Source of the DNA: Candidatus Dadabacteria bacterium | GTDB taxonomy: Bacteria; Desulfobacterota_D; UBA1144; Nemesobacterales; UBA2774 | Length of the DNA: 17,967 bases | Reading direction: 5' to 3' | NCBI GenBank assembly: GCA_020054175.1 | Contig: JAGVLR010000237.1 | Coordinates: forward strand, 1-17,967 | In this document: piece by piece, positions 1-6,796 of the stretch | Layout: each line of letters begins with the position of its first letter | Numbering within the stretch: position 1 is the stretch's first letter | Position numbers and translations under genes: made by a program | The notes under the pieces: generated by a model | Seen by the model: only the letters and a program-made list of their open reading frames with translations | Told to the model about the DNA's origin: nothing | Databases searched by the model: none

Positions 1-240
1 ATGGCGTTCGTGATGGCGACCACGCTCTCGGCGGCGTGGATGAACATTATAGACAATTTCCTCCCGATGACGAAGAAGGAAGGGTTCGTGCATCAGGGAT
101 ACGTGAACATAGCCTTTACGGCTGTAATGATGCTCTGTGCGATCATTATAATAATCGACTCGATTCGGGTATGGATAAAAAAACTCTACATCGAGAAAGA
201 CCAAGGGAAGCTTGCAGACGAGGAGGCCGTCGGTGACTGA
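1..240 (+). CDS. cstA: CstA-type carbon starvation permease, C-terminal fragment (5' end outside window)
   Basis: The frame is open from the first base and ends at TGA 238-240, so only the last 79 or so residues of a larger inner-membrane protein are present. The piece carries the CstA-like tail: a short TTLSAAW-type stretch, an NFLP motif, one hydrophobic helix at about residues 34-57, then a basic and acidic cytoplasmic tail. CstA proteins are multi-helix permeases linked to peptide or pyruvate uptake during carbon limitation; that role comes from the family, not from this fragment. The internal ATG at position 1 lies inside the gene and is not its true start. The next gene overlaps its stop codon, so the two are probably translated together. 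The assignment rests on a short C-terminus only. Confidence 0.72.
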   Translation: MAFVMATTLSAAWMNIIDNFLPMTKKEGFVHQGYVNIAFTAVMMLCAIIIIIDSIRVWIKKLYIEKDQGKLADEEAVGD

Positions 241-628
241 TCATTCGTCCGTTATTATAGTGAGAGAAAACGACTCGGGAGGCGGCTGCATATGCTGCTC
301 GGGAGGGATGGGGGAGTACGCAAAAAGGGACCCATCATACGGACACATAAGAACAAACGCCGAGGAGTGCGGAAGGCTTCACAGGGAAATCAGGGAAAGA
401 TTCGGTGAAGATGAAGTCGAGATAATACAGATCGAGCCCAAGGATTATATATACGTCATGCCCAAGGTTTTAAAGGAAATTTTTGCACACGGCCGGCCTC
501 TCTTGCCATCCGTAAAAACCCTTTTACTCTGGGAGCCGATTCCGGCGGTTATCGTGAACGGCAAGACCGTGAGCGCCGGACGGGTTCCCGCAGTGGAAGA
601 AGTCGTAAAAGAGCTGGGCCGGGGTTAA
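233..628 (+). CDS. Small thioredoxin-like protein with an N-terminal CxCC motif, coupled to cstA
   Basis: I do not recognise a named family. The best start is GTG 233, because GAGGAGG at 220-226 sits six bases upstream and the gene then overlaps the cstA stop by 8 bases; an in-frame start at 212 lacks this support. The product has 131 residues with no signal peptide or membrane helix, so it should be cytoplasmic. A beta strand leads into a glycine-rich loop with C19-I-C21-C22-SGG, and the C-terminus has a strand-turn-strand pattern (PAVIVNGKTVSAGRVP) followed by a helix. That ending resembles thioredoxin-fold proteins such as ArsD or YuzD, where 'LVNG..V..G..P' closes the fold. The cysteines could serve redox chemistry or bind metal. 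CstA genes are often followed by a small YbdD-type gene; this product does not look like one. Confidence 0.7.
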   Translation: MTDHSSVIIVRENDSGGGCICCSGGMGEYAKRDPSYGHIRTNAEECGRLHREIRERFGEDEVEIIQIEPKDYIYVMPKVLKEIFAHGRPLLPSVKTLLLWEPIPAVIVNGKTVSAGRVPAVEEVVKELGRG

Positions 629-638
629 CGGGCCCTGA

Positions 639-1556
639 TCAGACCGGAAGACCTTTCCATTTCCTCCACTGTATAACTATAGCGCTCGCTATGAATATCG
701 TCGAATACGAGCCGGCGACGCAGCCGATTATCATCGCGAAGGCGAAATCGTGTATGACCGTGCCTCCTATGAAGTAGAGCGGCAGGAGAACGAGGAACAT
801 GCTCAAGTTGATAAGGATCGTTCTCGACAAGGTCTGGTTGATGGAAATATTGACGGTATCGGTGAAGCTCGTGCCGACGCCTTTTTTCATGTTCTCCCTT
901 ATCCTGTCGAATATGACGACGGTATCGTTTACCGAATATCCGACGATCGTCAGGAGCGCCGCGATGACCGTGAGCGTGAACTCCTTGTCGAGAAGCGACA
1001 AGGCGCCTACCGTTACCATGGCATCGTGCATGAGCGCTATTACAGCGCCAAGAGCGAAGGCGAACTCGAACCGGAGCATGATGTAAATCAGGATTCCTAC
1101 GCAGCCGAGGAGAATCGCCAGTATGGCTTTCGTAACGAGCTCGCTTCCGACGTTGGGGCCTATGTAGTCAACCCTCAATATCGAGCCGCCCTCGAATACG
1201 GGATTAGTCTGTATCAGGTTCTCGAGGCTGGTCTGGAAATTCTGTATCTGGTCGAACTGGACGACTTCGGACGTGAATCTTATCAGGTATTCGCGGTCGC
1301 TCTCGAGTCCGACGCGCTGGACGACCTGTGTCGGGTAGCCGGCGGCTTCGAGCGCATCCGTTAGATCTTCGGAGCTCACGTCTTTCGTCAGCTTTATCTG
1401 TATTTCAGTGCCGCCCGTGAATTCCACGCCCCAGCTCGGCCCCTTGTGATAGATAAGCGAGCCTATTGAAATGAGAACCAGCACCACCGAAACGATGGAG
1501 ACAGGCTTCATCATCTTCACAAAATCTATTTTTGTATTAGGTCTGATTAAATCCAA
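639..1556 (-). CDS. secF: Protein translocase subunit SecF
   Basis: SecF pairs with SecD in the inner membrane and uses the proton gradient to help pull exported proteins out of SecYEG. The 305-residue product has a first membrane helix at about 18-36, the SecF signature GVEFTGGT at 43-50, a periplasmic domain to about residue 135, and then five C-terminal helices including the conserved ...VGYSVNDTVVIFDRIREN stretch of the RND-like fold. The start is TTG at 1556: AGGAGG lies ten bases upstream, and the encoded beginning (MDLIRPNTKIDFV) matches the family, so the non-ATG start is credible. It follows secD after 25 bases and is the last gene of the minus-strand operon. It ends 10 bases from the convergent upstream gene, and I see no hairpin with a T-run between them. 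Confidence 0.96.
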   Translation of the reverse strand: MDLIRPNTKIDFVKMMKPVSIVSVVLVLISIGSLIYHKGPSWGVEFTGGTEIQIKLTKDVSSEDLTDALEAAGYPTQVVQRVGLESDREYLIRFTSEVVQFDQIQNFQTSLENLIQTNPVFEGGSILRVDYIGPNVGSELVTKAILAILLGCVGILIYIMLRFEFAFALGAVIALMHDAMVTVGALSLLDKEFTLTVIAALLTIVGYSVNDTVVIFDRIRENMKKGVGTSFTDTVNISINQTLSRTILINLSMFLVLLPLYFIGGTVIHDFAFAMIIGCVAGSYSTIFIASAIVIQWRKWKGLPV

Positions 1557-1581
1557 GTCCTTGCCCCCTCCTGGGTTCTCT

Positions 1582-3180
1582 TCAAATGCTCAGCTTTATG
1601 ATTTTCTTGTTCTGGTAGATATAGTCCGTTATCACCCTCGCAATGACTACGTTGCTGAAGACCGTCGAAATGATACCTATCGAAAGGGTCGCCGCGAAGC
1701 CTTTTACGGGGCCGGAGCCAAACCAGAAAAGTATGAGAGCCGTAATGAGCGTCGTCAGGTTCGCGTCGAGAATCGTCCAGAACGACCTCTCGAACCCGGC
1801 GTCGATAGCCGCGATAGGAGATTTACCCGCTCGCAGCTCCTCTTTTATTCGTTCGAGTATGACTATGTTGCCGTCGATAGCCATGCCCATGGTGAGCACG
1901 AGTCCCGCTATGCCCGGCAGAGTGAGGGTTACTCCGAACGCCGAAAAGAACCCCATTATAAACAGCATGTTGAGCCCGAGGGCTATAACCGCGACGACGC
2001 CCTGTACTTTAAAGAAGGCAATCATGAAAATTAATACGAGCACGCCGCCCAGAATCACCGAATTCATACCGCTTTCAATGGAGTCCTTTCCGAGTGACGG
2101 TCCGACAGTTCTTTCCTGTTCGACGGTGACGGGTACTGGCAGGGCGCCCGAACGAAGAACGAGCGCGAGATCGTTTGCCTCTTCGCTTGTGAACTTGCCT
2201 GTTATCCTTCCCTGGGTCGAGATCCTGTCCTGAATGGTCGGGGCAGATTTTATGGTGCCGTCGAGTACTATGGCGAGTCGCTGCCCGATGCTGCTTTCAG
2301 TGAGCTCCCCAAACCTGCTGGCTCCGGCTCCCTTGAAGCTGAAGCTGACGGCCGGGCGGCCGAATTCGTCGAAGGTGAGCCTTGCATCGGAAAGAGATTC
2401 CCCGGTTACCGGCGATTCCACCGACGCTATGAAGAATTTTTCGTTCTCCACTCCGGTGTCGCCGGGCAGGAGCACAAGCTGCTGGGCCGCGAGGTCTTCG
2501 GGCTTCGACACGCCGTATTTGGCGAGGAGTGTATCCTCGGAAGCCCCGGTGTCTTTCACTATCTTGAATTCGAGGACCGCGGAGCGCTTGATAATGTCGA
2601 TGACCCTCTGCCTGTCCCTTTCGGTTGCGCCCGGGACCTGAATGAGCACCCTGTCGGCGCCGGCTTTTTGTATGGAAGGCTCGACGAGGCCGAGTTCCTG
2701 TATCCTGTTTTCTATGACCTGGCGGACCTGGTCTATCGCCTTTACCTCGGCGTCGCGGACGTAGGCCGCCCTCAGCGTGAACGATAGAGAAAGATCGCTC
2801 GCGCTTATGTCAGCCCTGTCGGTGAAATTTTCGTTGGCGAGTGTCCGGGCCTTGTCGAGGTCGGCCTGGGAATAGAACTGGAGCGTCAGAGTGCTGCCCT
2901 TGAGCTGCGTGTCCTTGACGAGTATCTGATCGTTCTTGAGCTCCTGGTTCATGAAGTCCCTTATGCTCGAAAGCTCGTGGACTATTGCCGCGTCCGTATC
3001 GACGCCGACGAGAAGGAATATGCCTCCCCTGAGATCGAGTCCGAGATTAATGCCCCTGTCGGGGAAGATCCTGCCCCACCATTTCGGGAGCGAATCGCCC
3101 ACCACGCTCGGAAGAAGAAGGAGCAGGGATAAAACCGTAACGACCAGTATTGTGATAATCCAGCCCTTGGAAGCTCTCAT
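1582..3180 (-). CDS. secD: Protein translocase subunit SecD
   Basis: SecD is the larger partner of SecF in proton-driven protein export. The 532 residues are normal for the family. Visible in order are one N-terminal membrane helix (about 8-28), the LGLDLRGG signature at 46-53, a long periplasmic domain with the conserved ENRIQELGLVEPSIQ region near 157-171 and the VLDGTIKSAP motif near 306-314, then membrane helices from about residue 374 to the end. The MGMAIDGNIVILERIKEEL segment at 431-449 is the RND-type motif that carries the proton-relay aspartate region. The ATG overlaps the yajC stop as ATGA. A GGAGG lies 13 bases upstream, farther than ideal, so coupling to yajC translation is likely. 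Nothing is truncated. Confidence 0.97.
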   Translation of the reverse strand: MRASKGWIITILVVTVLSLLLLLPSVVGDSLPKWWGRIFPDRGINLGLDLRGGIFLLVGVDTDAAIVHELSSIRDFMNQELKNDQILVKDTQLKGSTLTLQFYSQADLDKARTLANENFTDRADISASDLSLSFTLRAAYVRDAEVKAIDQVRQVIENRIQELGLVEPSIQKAGADRVLIQVPGATERDRQRVIDIIKRSAVLEFKIVKDTGASEDTLLAKYGVSKPEDLAAQQLVLLPGDTGVENEKFFIASVESPVTGESLSDARLTFDEFGRPAVSFSFKGAGASRFGELTESSIGQRLAIVLDGTIKSAPTIQDRISTQGRITGKFTSEEANDLALVLRSGALPVPVTVEQERTVGPSLGKDSIESGMNSVILGGVLVLIFMIAFFKVQGVVAVIALGLNMLFIMGFFSAFGVTLTLPGIAGLVLTMGMAIDGNIVILERIKEELRAGKSPIAAIDAGFERSFWTILDANLTTLITALILFWFGSGPVKGFAATLSIGIISTVFSNVVIARVITDYIYQNKKIIKLSI

Positions 3181-3557
3181 TTGCCCGACTTATCCTCCTT
3201 CGCCTCAGCAATTTCAGAAGGCTGAAGACCGGCGATGCCCGAACGGGCTATGCGGATGTTCACGCCTTTGGATATTTCTATAGTCATTACATCGTCGGCA
3301 ACGCTGACGATTTTCCCGTAGACGCCGCCCGACGTGATTATGTTGTCGCCGCGTTTGAGGCTCTTCAGCATTTCCGATCTCTTCCGGCCCTGCTTTTGCT
3401 GAGGCCTTAGTATGAGGAAATAGAACAGAACGAAAATCAGTACCAGAGGGAGAAAGCCGGCGAACGCTCCTGCGCCGCCCGCCTCGCCGCCCGGGGCCTG
3501 GCAGCCGCCCATGGACATCAAAGACAAGGTTATTATAGCGATATATTTCTTTTGCAA
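3177..3557 (-). CDS. yajC: YajC, preprotein translocase accessory subunit, with lipoprotein-like signal
   Basis: YajC associates with SecDF at the export channel. The diagnostic part is a glycine/alanine-rich segment, one membrane helix (GFLPLVLIFVLFYFLILRP), then QQKQGRKR and a small cytoplasmic domain with LKRGDNIITSGGVYGKI. I place the start at TTG 3557, giving 126 residues, because GGAGG lies eight bases upstream. The GTG at 3566 is part of that same GGAGGTG ribosome site and is too close to serve as the start. The chosen N-terminus has KK, a hydrophobic run and then MGGC at residues 16-19, which looks like a lipoprotein signal, although M at -3 is not the preferred lipobox residue. A lipid-anchored N-terminus would fit YajC's usual orientation (N-terminus outside, C-terminus inside). 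It lies one base after tgt, and its stop overlaps secD. Confidence 0.93.
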   Translation of the reverse strand: MQKKYIAIITLSLMSMGGCQAPGGEAGGAGAFAGFLPLVLIFVLFYFLILRPQQKQGRKRSEMLKSLKRGDNIITSGGVYGKIVSVADDVMTIEISKGVNIRIARSGIAGLQPSEIAEAKEDKSGK

Positions 3558-3558
3558 A

Positions 3559-4665
3559 TTATTCACCTCCGAGGGATTTTACCCGACTTGCGAAAACAGG
3601 GAAATCGTCCTGGGCTATGCTTTCTCTGATTTCTTTCATCAGTTGTCCGTAGTAGTTGAGATTATGAATCGTAAGGAGTCGTAAAACGAGGGTTTCCCTC
3701 GCCATGTAAAGGTGCCTCAGATATGCCCTCGAGAAATTTCTGCACGTGTAGCATCCGCAGCGTTCGTCGACAGGCCTCCCGTCCTCCGCATATCGGGCAT
3801 TTTTTATAACCAGTTTTCCGTGACTTGTAAAGAGAGTGCCGTTTCTGGCGTTTCGCGTGGGGATCACGCAGTCGAAGAGGTCGACGCCCGTATGGACAGC
3901 CGTGACTATATCTTCGGGCCTCCCTATTCCCATTAGATAACGCGGGCTTTCGGGCGGCAGATGGGGGAGCGTCGATTCCGTGATGTCGTATGTTGCCTCC
4001 GGGTCCTCGCCGATGCCGAGCCCGCCGAGGGCGTAGCCGTCGAAGCCGATTTCGGTGAGGCCTTCCGCCGAAAGGCGCCTCATCTCGGGATAAATGCCGC
4101 CCTGGACTATGCCGAAGAGAGCGGATTCCGGCCTTTTCCTGGCATTGTTGCATAGCCCCGCCCATTTGGTTGTAAGCTCGACGGACTTTTTCATATATTT
4201 ATCGGTCGAGGGATAAGGGGGGCATTCGTCGAGGCACATCATTATATCGACGCCGAGGGATTCCTGTATCTCGACGCATTTTTCAGGCGTGAGGAGGTGC
4301 CTGCTGCCGTCGAGGTGAGACTGGAATATTATGCCTTCTTCTTTTATCTTACGAGTTTTCGAGAGGCTTAACGCCTGAAAGCCGCCGCTGTCGGTCGTTA
4401 TCGGGTGTTTCCACGACATGAACTCGTGAAGCCCGCCGAGTTTTTTTATGACCTCGTGCCCGGGGCGGAGGTACATGTGGTAGGCGTTGGCTATGAGCAT
4501 CTGAAACCCGAGTGATTCGACTTCCCCGGGGGAAAGGCTCTTGACTGTGGCCTGCGTCGCGACGGGCATGAAAGCGGGCGTGTCCACTGTGCCGTGCGGC
4601 GTGTGGATGCGTCCCAGCCTTGCGCCGGAGCGTGATTCCTTTTTGAGTATCTCGAATCTGAACAT
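3559..4665 (-). CDS. tgt: tRNA-guanine transglycosylase
   Basis: Tgt swaps guanine-34 in GUN-anticodon tRNAs for the queuosine precursor preQ1. The start at ATG 4665 gives 368 residues, the usual bacterial length, beginning MFRFEIL. Key sites are present: the catalytic TDSGGFQ loop with D92, the GIVQGG motif at 185-190, the nucleophile region DLFDCVIPTR with D265, and the zinc site C303-x-C305-x2-C308 with H334. A longer in-frame opening to 4767 would overlap the end of dapB and adds proline- and arginine-rich sequence foreign to the family. There is no clear ribosome site before 4665. The last codons (GGA GGT GAA TAA) contain the Shine-Dalgarno site for yajC. The order tgt-yajC-secD-secF is widely conserved; dapB upstream of it is less usual. 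Confidence 0.96.
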   Translation of the reverse strand: MFRFEILKKESRSGARLGRIHTPHGTVDTPAFMPVATQATVKSLSPGEVESLGFQMLIANAYHMYLRPGHEVIKKLGGLHEFMSWKHPITTDSGGFQALSLSKTRKIKEEGIIFQSHLDGSRHLLTPEKCVEIQESLGVDIMMCLDECPPYPSTDKYMKKSVELTTKWAGLCNNARKRPESALFGIVQGGIYPEMRRLSAEGLTEIGFDGYALGGLGIGEDPEATYDITESTLPHLPPESPRYLMGIGRPEDIVTAVHTGVDLFDCVIPTRNARNGTLFTSHGKLVIKNARYAEDGRPVDERCGCYTCRNFSRAYLRHLYMARETLVLRLLTIHNLNYYGQLMKEIRESIAQDDFPVFASRVKSLGGE

Positions 4666-4709
4666 GGATGCGGAGGGATGCCGTCCGCCGGTAGGCCCGG
4701 CCGCGCTCT

Positions 4710-5510
4710 TTAGAGGCCGAGGACGTCCTTCATGGTATAGGGGCCGGGCGGCTTTCCGTAAACCCATTTTACAGCCCTGACTACTCCCTTTGCGAAGTTG
4801 TCTCTGTTCTGCGCGCGGTGTATGAGCTCGATCCTTTCGCCGTCGCCGAGAAACATAACCGTATGCTCGCCCGCGACGTCGCCGCCGCGAATAGATTGAA
4901 TGCCTATCTCGTTCTGTCTGCGCTCCCCTATTCTCCCGTATCTTTCGTATCTTGCGGATTCGTCGAAATCCCTGCCGAGCCCTTCGGCGGCGGCCCTGCC
5001 CAGCATTATTGCGGTGCCGCTCGGGGAATCGAGCTTGTGCTTATGATGGGCCTCGACTATTTCGACGTCGTATTCGTCGCCGAGCGCCTTCGCGAGGAGC
5101 TTCGTGATCTCGAAAACGACGTTTACGCCGACGCTCATATTGGGAGCGATTACGCATGGAAATTTCCGCGACAGTTTTTCAAGCTTCTCCTGCTCGTCGT
5201 CCGTGAACCCCGTCGTTCCTATAACCATTGCCTTGCCGTTCGAGGCCGCATACCTGGCGTTTTCGAGCGTGGGCTTGGGAGCGGTGAAATCGACGATAAC
5301 GTCCGCCTTCGAGGAGGATTCGTCCATGTCGGCTGTGACCTTAACGCCGAGCTTTCCTATGCCGGCCACGATGCCGGCGTCCTTCCCGAGCGCGGGATGG
5401 CCCTTGATCTCCCTTGCTCCGACTATCTTGATGGATTCGTCACGGCTTAAAAAATATAGAATTCTCTGCCCCATTCTCCCCGCTGCGCCCATTACGGAAA
5501 CTTTTAACAT
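4710..5510 (-). CDS. dapB: 4-hydroxy-tetrahydrodipicolinate reductase
   Basis: DapB reduces the cyclic intermediate of the lysine and meso-diaminopimelate pathway with NAD(P)H, feeding peptidoglycan and lysine synthesis. The 266-residue product is a normal length. It has the nucleotide-binding GAAGRMGQ at 8-15, VIGTTGF at 96-102, the substrate-site motif EAHHKHKLDSPSGTA at 153-167 with catalytic H155 and K159, and the family's closing segment around FAKGVVRAVKW. The start ATG 5510 shares its A with the stop codon of the upstream lipoprotein gene (TGATG), implying coupled translation; an AGGAG lies about 14 bases upstream. The frame remains open upstream to 6074, but that part lies over the lipoprotein gene and has no DapB features. 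I see no lysine riboswitch upstream. Confidence 0.96.
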   Translation of the reverse strand: MLKVSVMGAAGRMGQRILYFLSRDESIKIVGAREIKGHPALGKDAGIVAGIGKLGVKVTADMDESSSKADVIVDFTAPKPTLENARYAASNGKAMVIGTTGFTDDEQEKLEKLSRKFPCVIAPNMSVGVNVVFEITKLLAKALGDEYDVEIVEAHHKHKLDSPSGTAIMLGRAAAEGLGRDFDESARYERYGRIGERRQNEIGIQSIRGGDVAGEHTVMFLGDGERIELIHRAQNRDNFAKGVVRAVKWVYGKPPGPYTMKDVLGL

Positions 5511-6040
5511 CAGCTGGCCGGCTGCTCCTGTATTGTTGGTGCATTCTGCTGTATCGGTGCATTCTGTTGCGTCGGCGGTTTCTGCGGCATCTCGAGACAA
5601 TTCTTGATGCAGTTTCCGGAGGTTATTTTCCATTTTTCGTCGAAGAGGCCGAGGTCGTACTGACTGTTCTGAAGCAGCTCGACTATCTGGCCGGTCTGCG
5701 GTGATTTTACTTTCTGGTTGAGCTCGACGACGACTATGGCCGTCCTGTCGAATATCTGTGTCCCGAGAATGCGGTAATTCAGAATTGTGAGCTGATTGTC
5801 TTTTACCGTATTCTGCATCTGTATGACGTAGCCTTGTTTGTCGGAGTAAGGCGCGTATACATATTGAAAGGCCTTCTCGAACTTCTCGTCCTTTATGGCT
5901 TTGAGAAATTCCTCGACCACCTTCGTCGGGGAAGGCTCTATGGCCTTTCTCTCGGGGATTATGGGCTCGGGCTTCCCTGCGCACGAGAGAAGCGCCATGA
6001 ATACGATTAAAACAGCGACGTGATTTCTGAAGCTCTGCAT
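5510..6040 (-). CDS. Lipoprotein with an NTF2-like (DUF4878-like) domain
   Basis: Function unknown. The 176-residue product starts with a lipoprotein signal: R5, H7, a hydrophobic run and the lipobox LLSC with the modified cysteine at residue 20. Residues about 38-135 have the pattern of small NTF2-like lipoproteins: a helix (VVEEFLKAIKDEKFEKAFQY), a second helix, then strands ending in DEKWKI. C143 and C147 follow. The tail from about 150 is rich in P and Q and contains two copies of an IQQNAP/TQQNAP-like unit, encoded by a tandem 18-base repeat. It is the first gene of the dapB-tgt-yajC-secDF operon, 37 bases below a good -10/-35 pair, and overlaps dapB by one base. The domain match is by eye and moderately sure; the lipoprotein call is firmer. 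Confidence 0.82.
   Translation of the reverse strand: MQSFRNHVAVLIVFMALLSCAGKPEPIIPERKAIEPSPTKVVEEFLKAIKDEKFEKAFQYVYAPYSDKQGYVIQMQNTVKDNQLTILNYRILGTQIFDRTAIVVVELNQKVKSPQTGQIVELLQNSQYDLGLFDEKWKITSGNCIKNCLEMPQKPPTQQNAPIQQNAPTIQEQPAS
5538..5573. repeat. Tandem 18-base repeat, two copies, in a lipoprotein gene
   Basis: Units 5538-5555 and 5556-5573 both begin GGTGCATTCTG and differ at a few bases. They encode the repeated QQNAP units of the lipoprotein's P/Q-rich tail. This is an in-frame duplication, so copy number may vary between strains without breaking the gene. Confidence 0.8.
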
Positions 6041-6076
6041 ATACCGCTCTTTTATTGTTGCGTAATTCCGACAATT

Positions 6077-6105
6077 AGAATAAGTAGTCGCGGCGGATAT
6101 ATCAA
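6077..6105 (-). promoter_or_regulatory. Predicted sigma70-type promoter of the lipoprotein-dapB-tgt-yajC-secDF operon
   Basis: On the minus strand, TTGATA (6100-6105, five of six to consensus) and TATTCT (6077-6082, four of six) are 17 bases apart. The -10 box lies 36 bases above the ATG at 6040. No other promoter-like pair is obvious between the genes of the operon, which overlap or nearly touch. Confidence 0.55.
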
Positions 6106-6150
6106 GAAATATTTGGTTAAGGAAATATGCGCCGCACCGGAATCGGCACT

Positions 6151-6179
6151 TTTATAAAGAGAAGGCGCTCCGGTATACT
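6151..6179 (+). promoter_or_regulatory. Predicted sigma70-type promoter for DUF4416-yicC
   Basis: TTTATA (6151-6156, four of six) and TATACT (6174-6179, five of six) are separated by 17 bases, in the 219-base divergent gap 6041-6259. The predicted start of transcription is near 6186, leaving a leader of about 75 bases before ATG 6260. I saw no convincing hairpin or riboswitch in that leader. Confidence 0.5.
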
Positions 6180-6259
6180 CCTTGGGAAAGCGGTGAAGGG
6201 CTCACAATTTGAGAGCTCCGGGCGTTTGTGAAACATCCCTTTCCGAGCGGCAACATTAC

Positions 6260-6796
6260 ATGAGCAGTCTCAATCAGCCAAAACCTGTCAGGCTCATCGT
6301 GGGGATAATACACACCCCCGGCGCGAAGGTGGAGGAGTGCATGGAGGAGCTTGCCCGGGAGCTTGGCGAGGAGGCGTACAGGAGCGCCCCCTGCCCGTTC
6401 GACGGCACGAGTTATTATGAGGAGGAGATGGGAAAGGGGTTGCTGCGCGTATTTACCGCTTATAAGCGGCTCATCCCCCGCGAGACCATAAGGGATGTAA
6501 AGATATTTACAAACGAGGTGGAAAAGGTATTTTCATACGGCGGCGGGAGGACGATAAACCTGGACCCCGGGTATATAGCCGAGGAGCACCTGATACTCGC
6601 CACGGGGAAGGGGTTTTCTCACCGTCCGTATCTCGGCGGCGGGGTTTACGCCGATTTAACTCTTATGTATGTTAACGACGAATGGAAAACTCTCGACTGG
6701 ACCTACCCCGATTACAGGAACGCCGAGACGATGGACCTTTTTAAGAAGCTAAGAAACGAATATTCGAAACAGCTCAAAGAGGAATACAGGCGATGA
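6260..6796 (+). CDS. DUF4416 family protein
   Basis: Biochemical function unknown. From ATG 6260 the product has 178 residues, with no signal or membrane helix. It carries the marks of DUF4416: an opening PVRLIVGII, the motif CPFDGTSYYEEEMGKGLLR, IFTNEVEKVF, INLDPGYIAEEHLILATGKGFSHRPYLG in pieces along the centre, and WTYPDYRN near the end. The conserved acidic and histidine residues suggest an enzyme, but I cannot name a substrate. An in-frame TTG at 6209 would add 17 residues that look unlike the family, though GAAGG lies before it; the ribosome site before 6260 is weak, so the start is the least certain part. Its stop overlaps yicC (ATGA). DUF4416 next to yicC recurs in deltaproteobacterial-type genomes, which suggests a shared RNA-related setting; that link is inference. 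Confidence 0.88.
   Translation: MSSLNQPKPVRLIVGIIHTPGAKVEECMEELARELGEEAYRSAPCPFDGTSYYEEEMGKGLLRVFTAYKRLIPRETIRDVKIFTNEVEKVFSYGGGRTINLDPGYIAEEHLILATGKGFSHRPYLGGGVYADLTLMYVNDEWKTLDWTYPDYRNAETMDLFKKLRNEYSKQLKEEYRR

Noticed and set aside
616..635. GGGCC/GGCCC hairpin between the cstA-linked gene and secF as a shared terminator
   Set aside because: The stem has only five pairs, a ten-base loop and no T-run on either side.
750..2034. Plus-strand openings opposite secF and secD
   Set aside because: They have strongly charged, domain-free products and lie opposite well-conserved genes.
4666..4767. Longer tgt product starting at 4767
   Set aside because: The extra 34 residues overlap dapB and are R/P-rich, while family members start at MFRFEIL.
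5511..6074. N-terminal extension of the dapB frame, which would make a 454-residue fusion
   Set aside because: The extra residues lie over the lipoprotein gene in another frame and resemble no domain; dapB has a normal coupled start at 5510.
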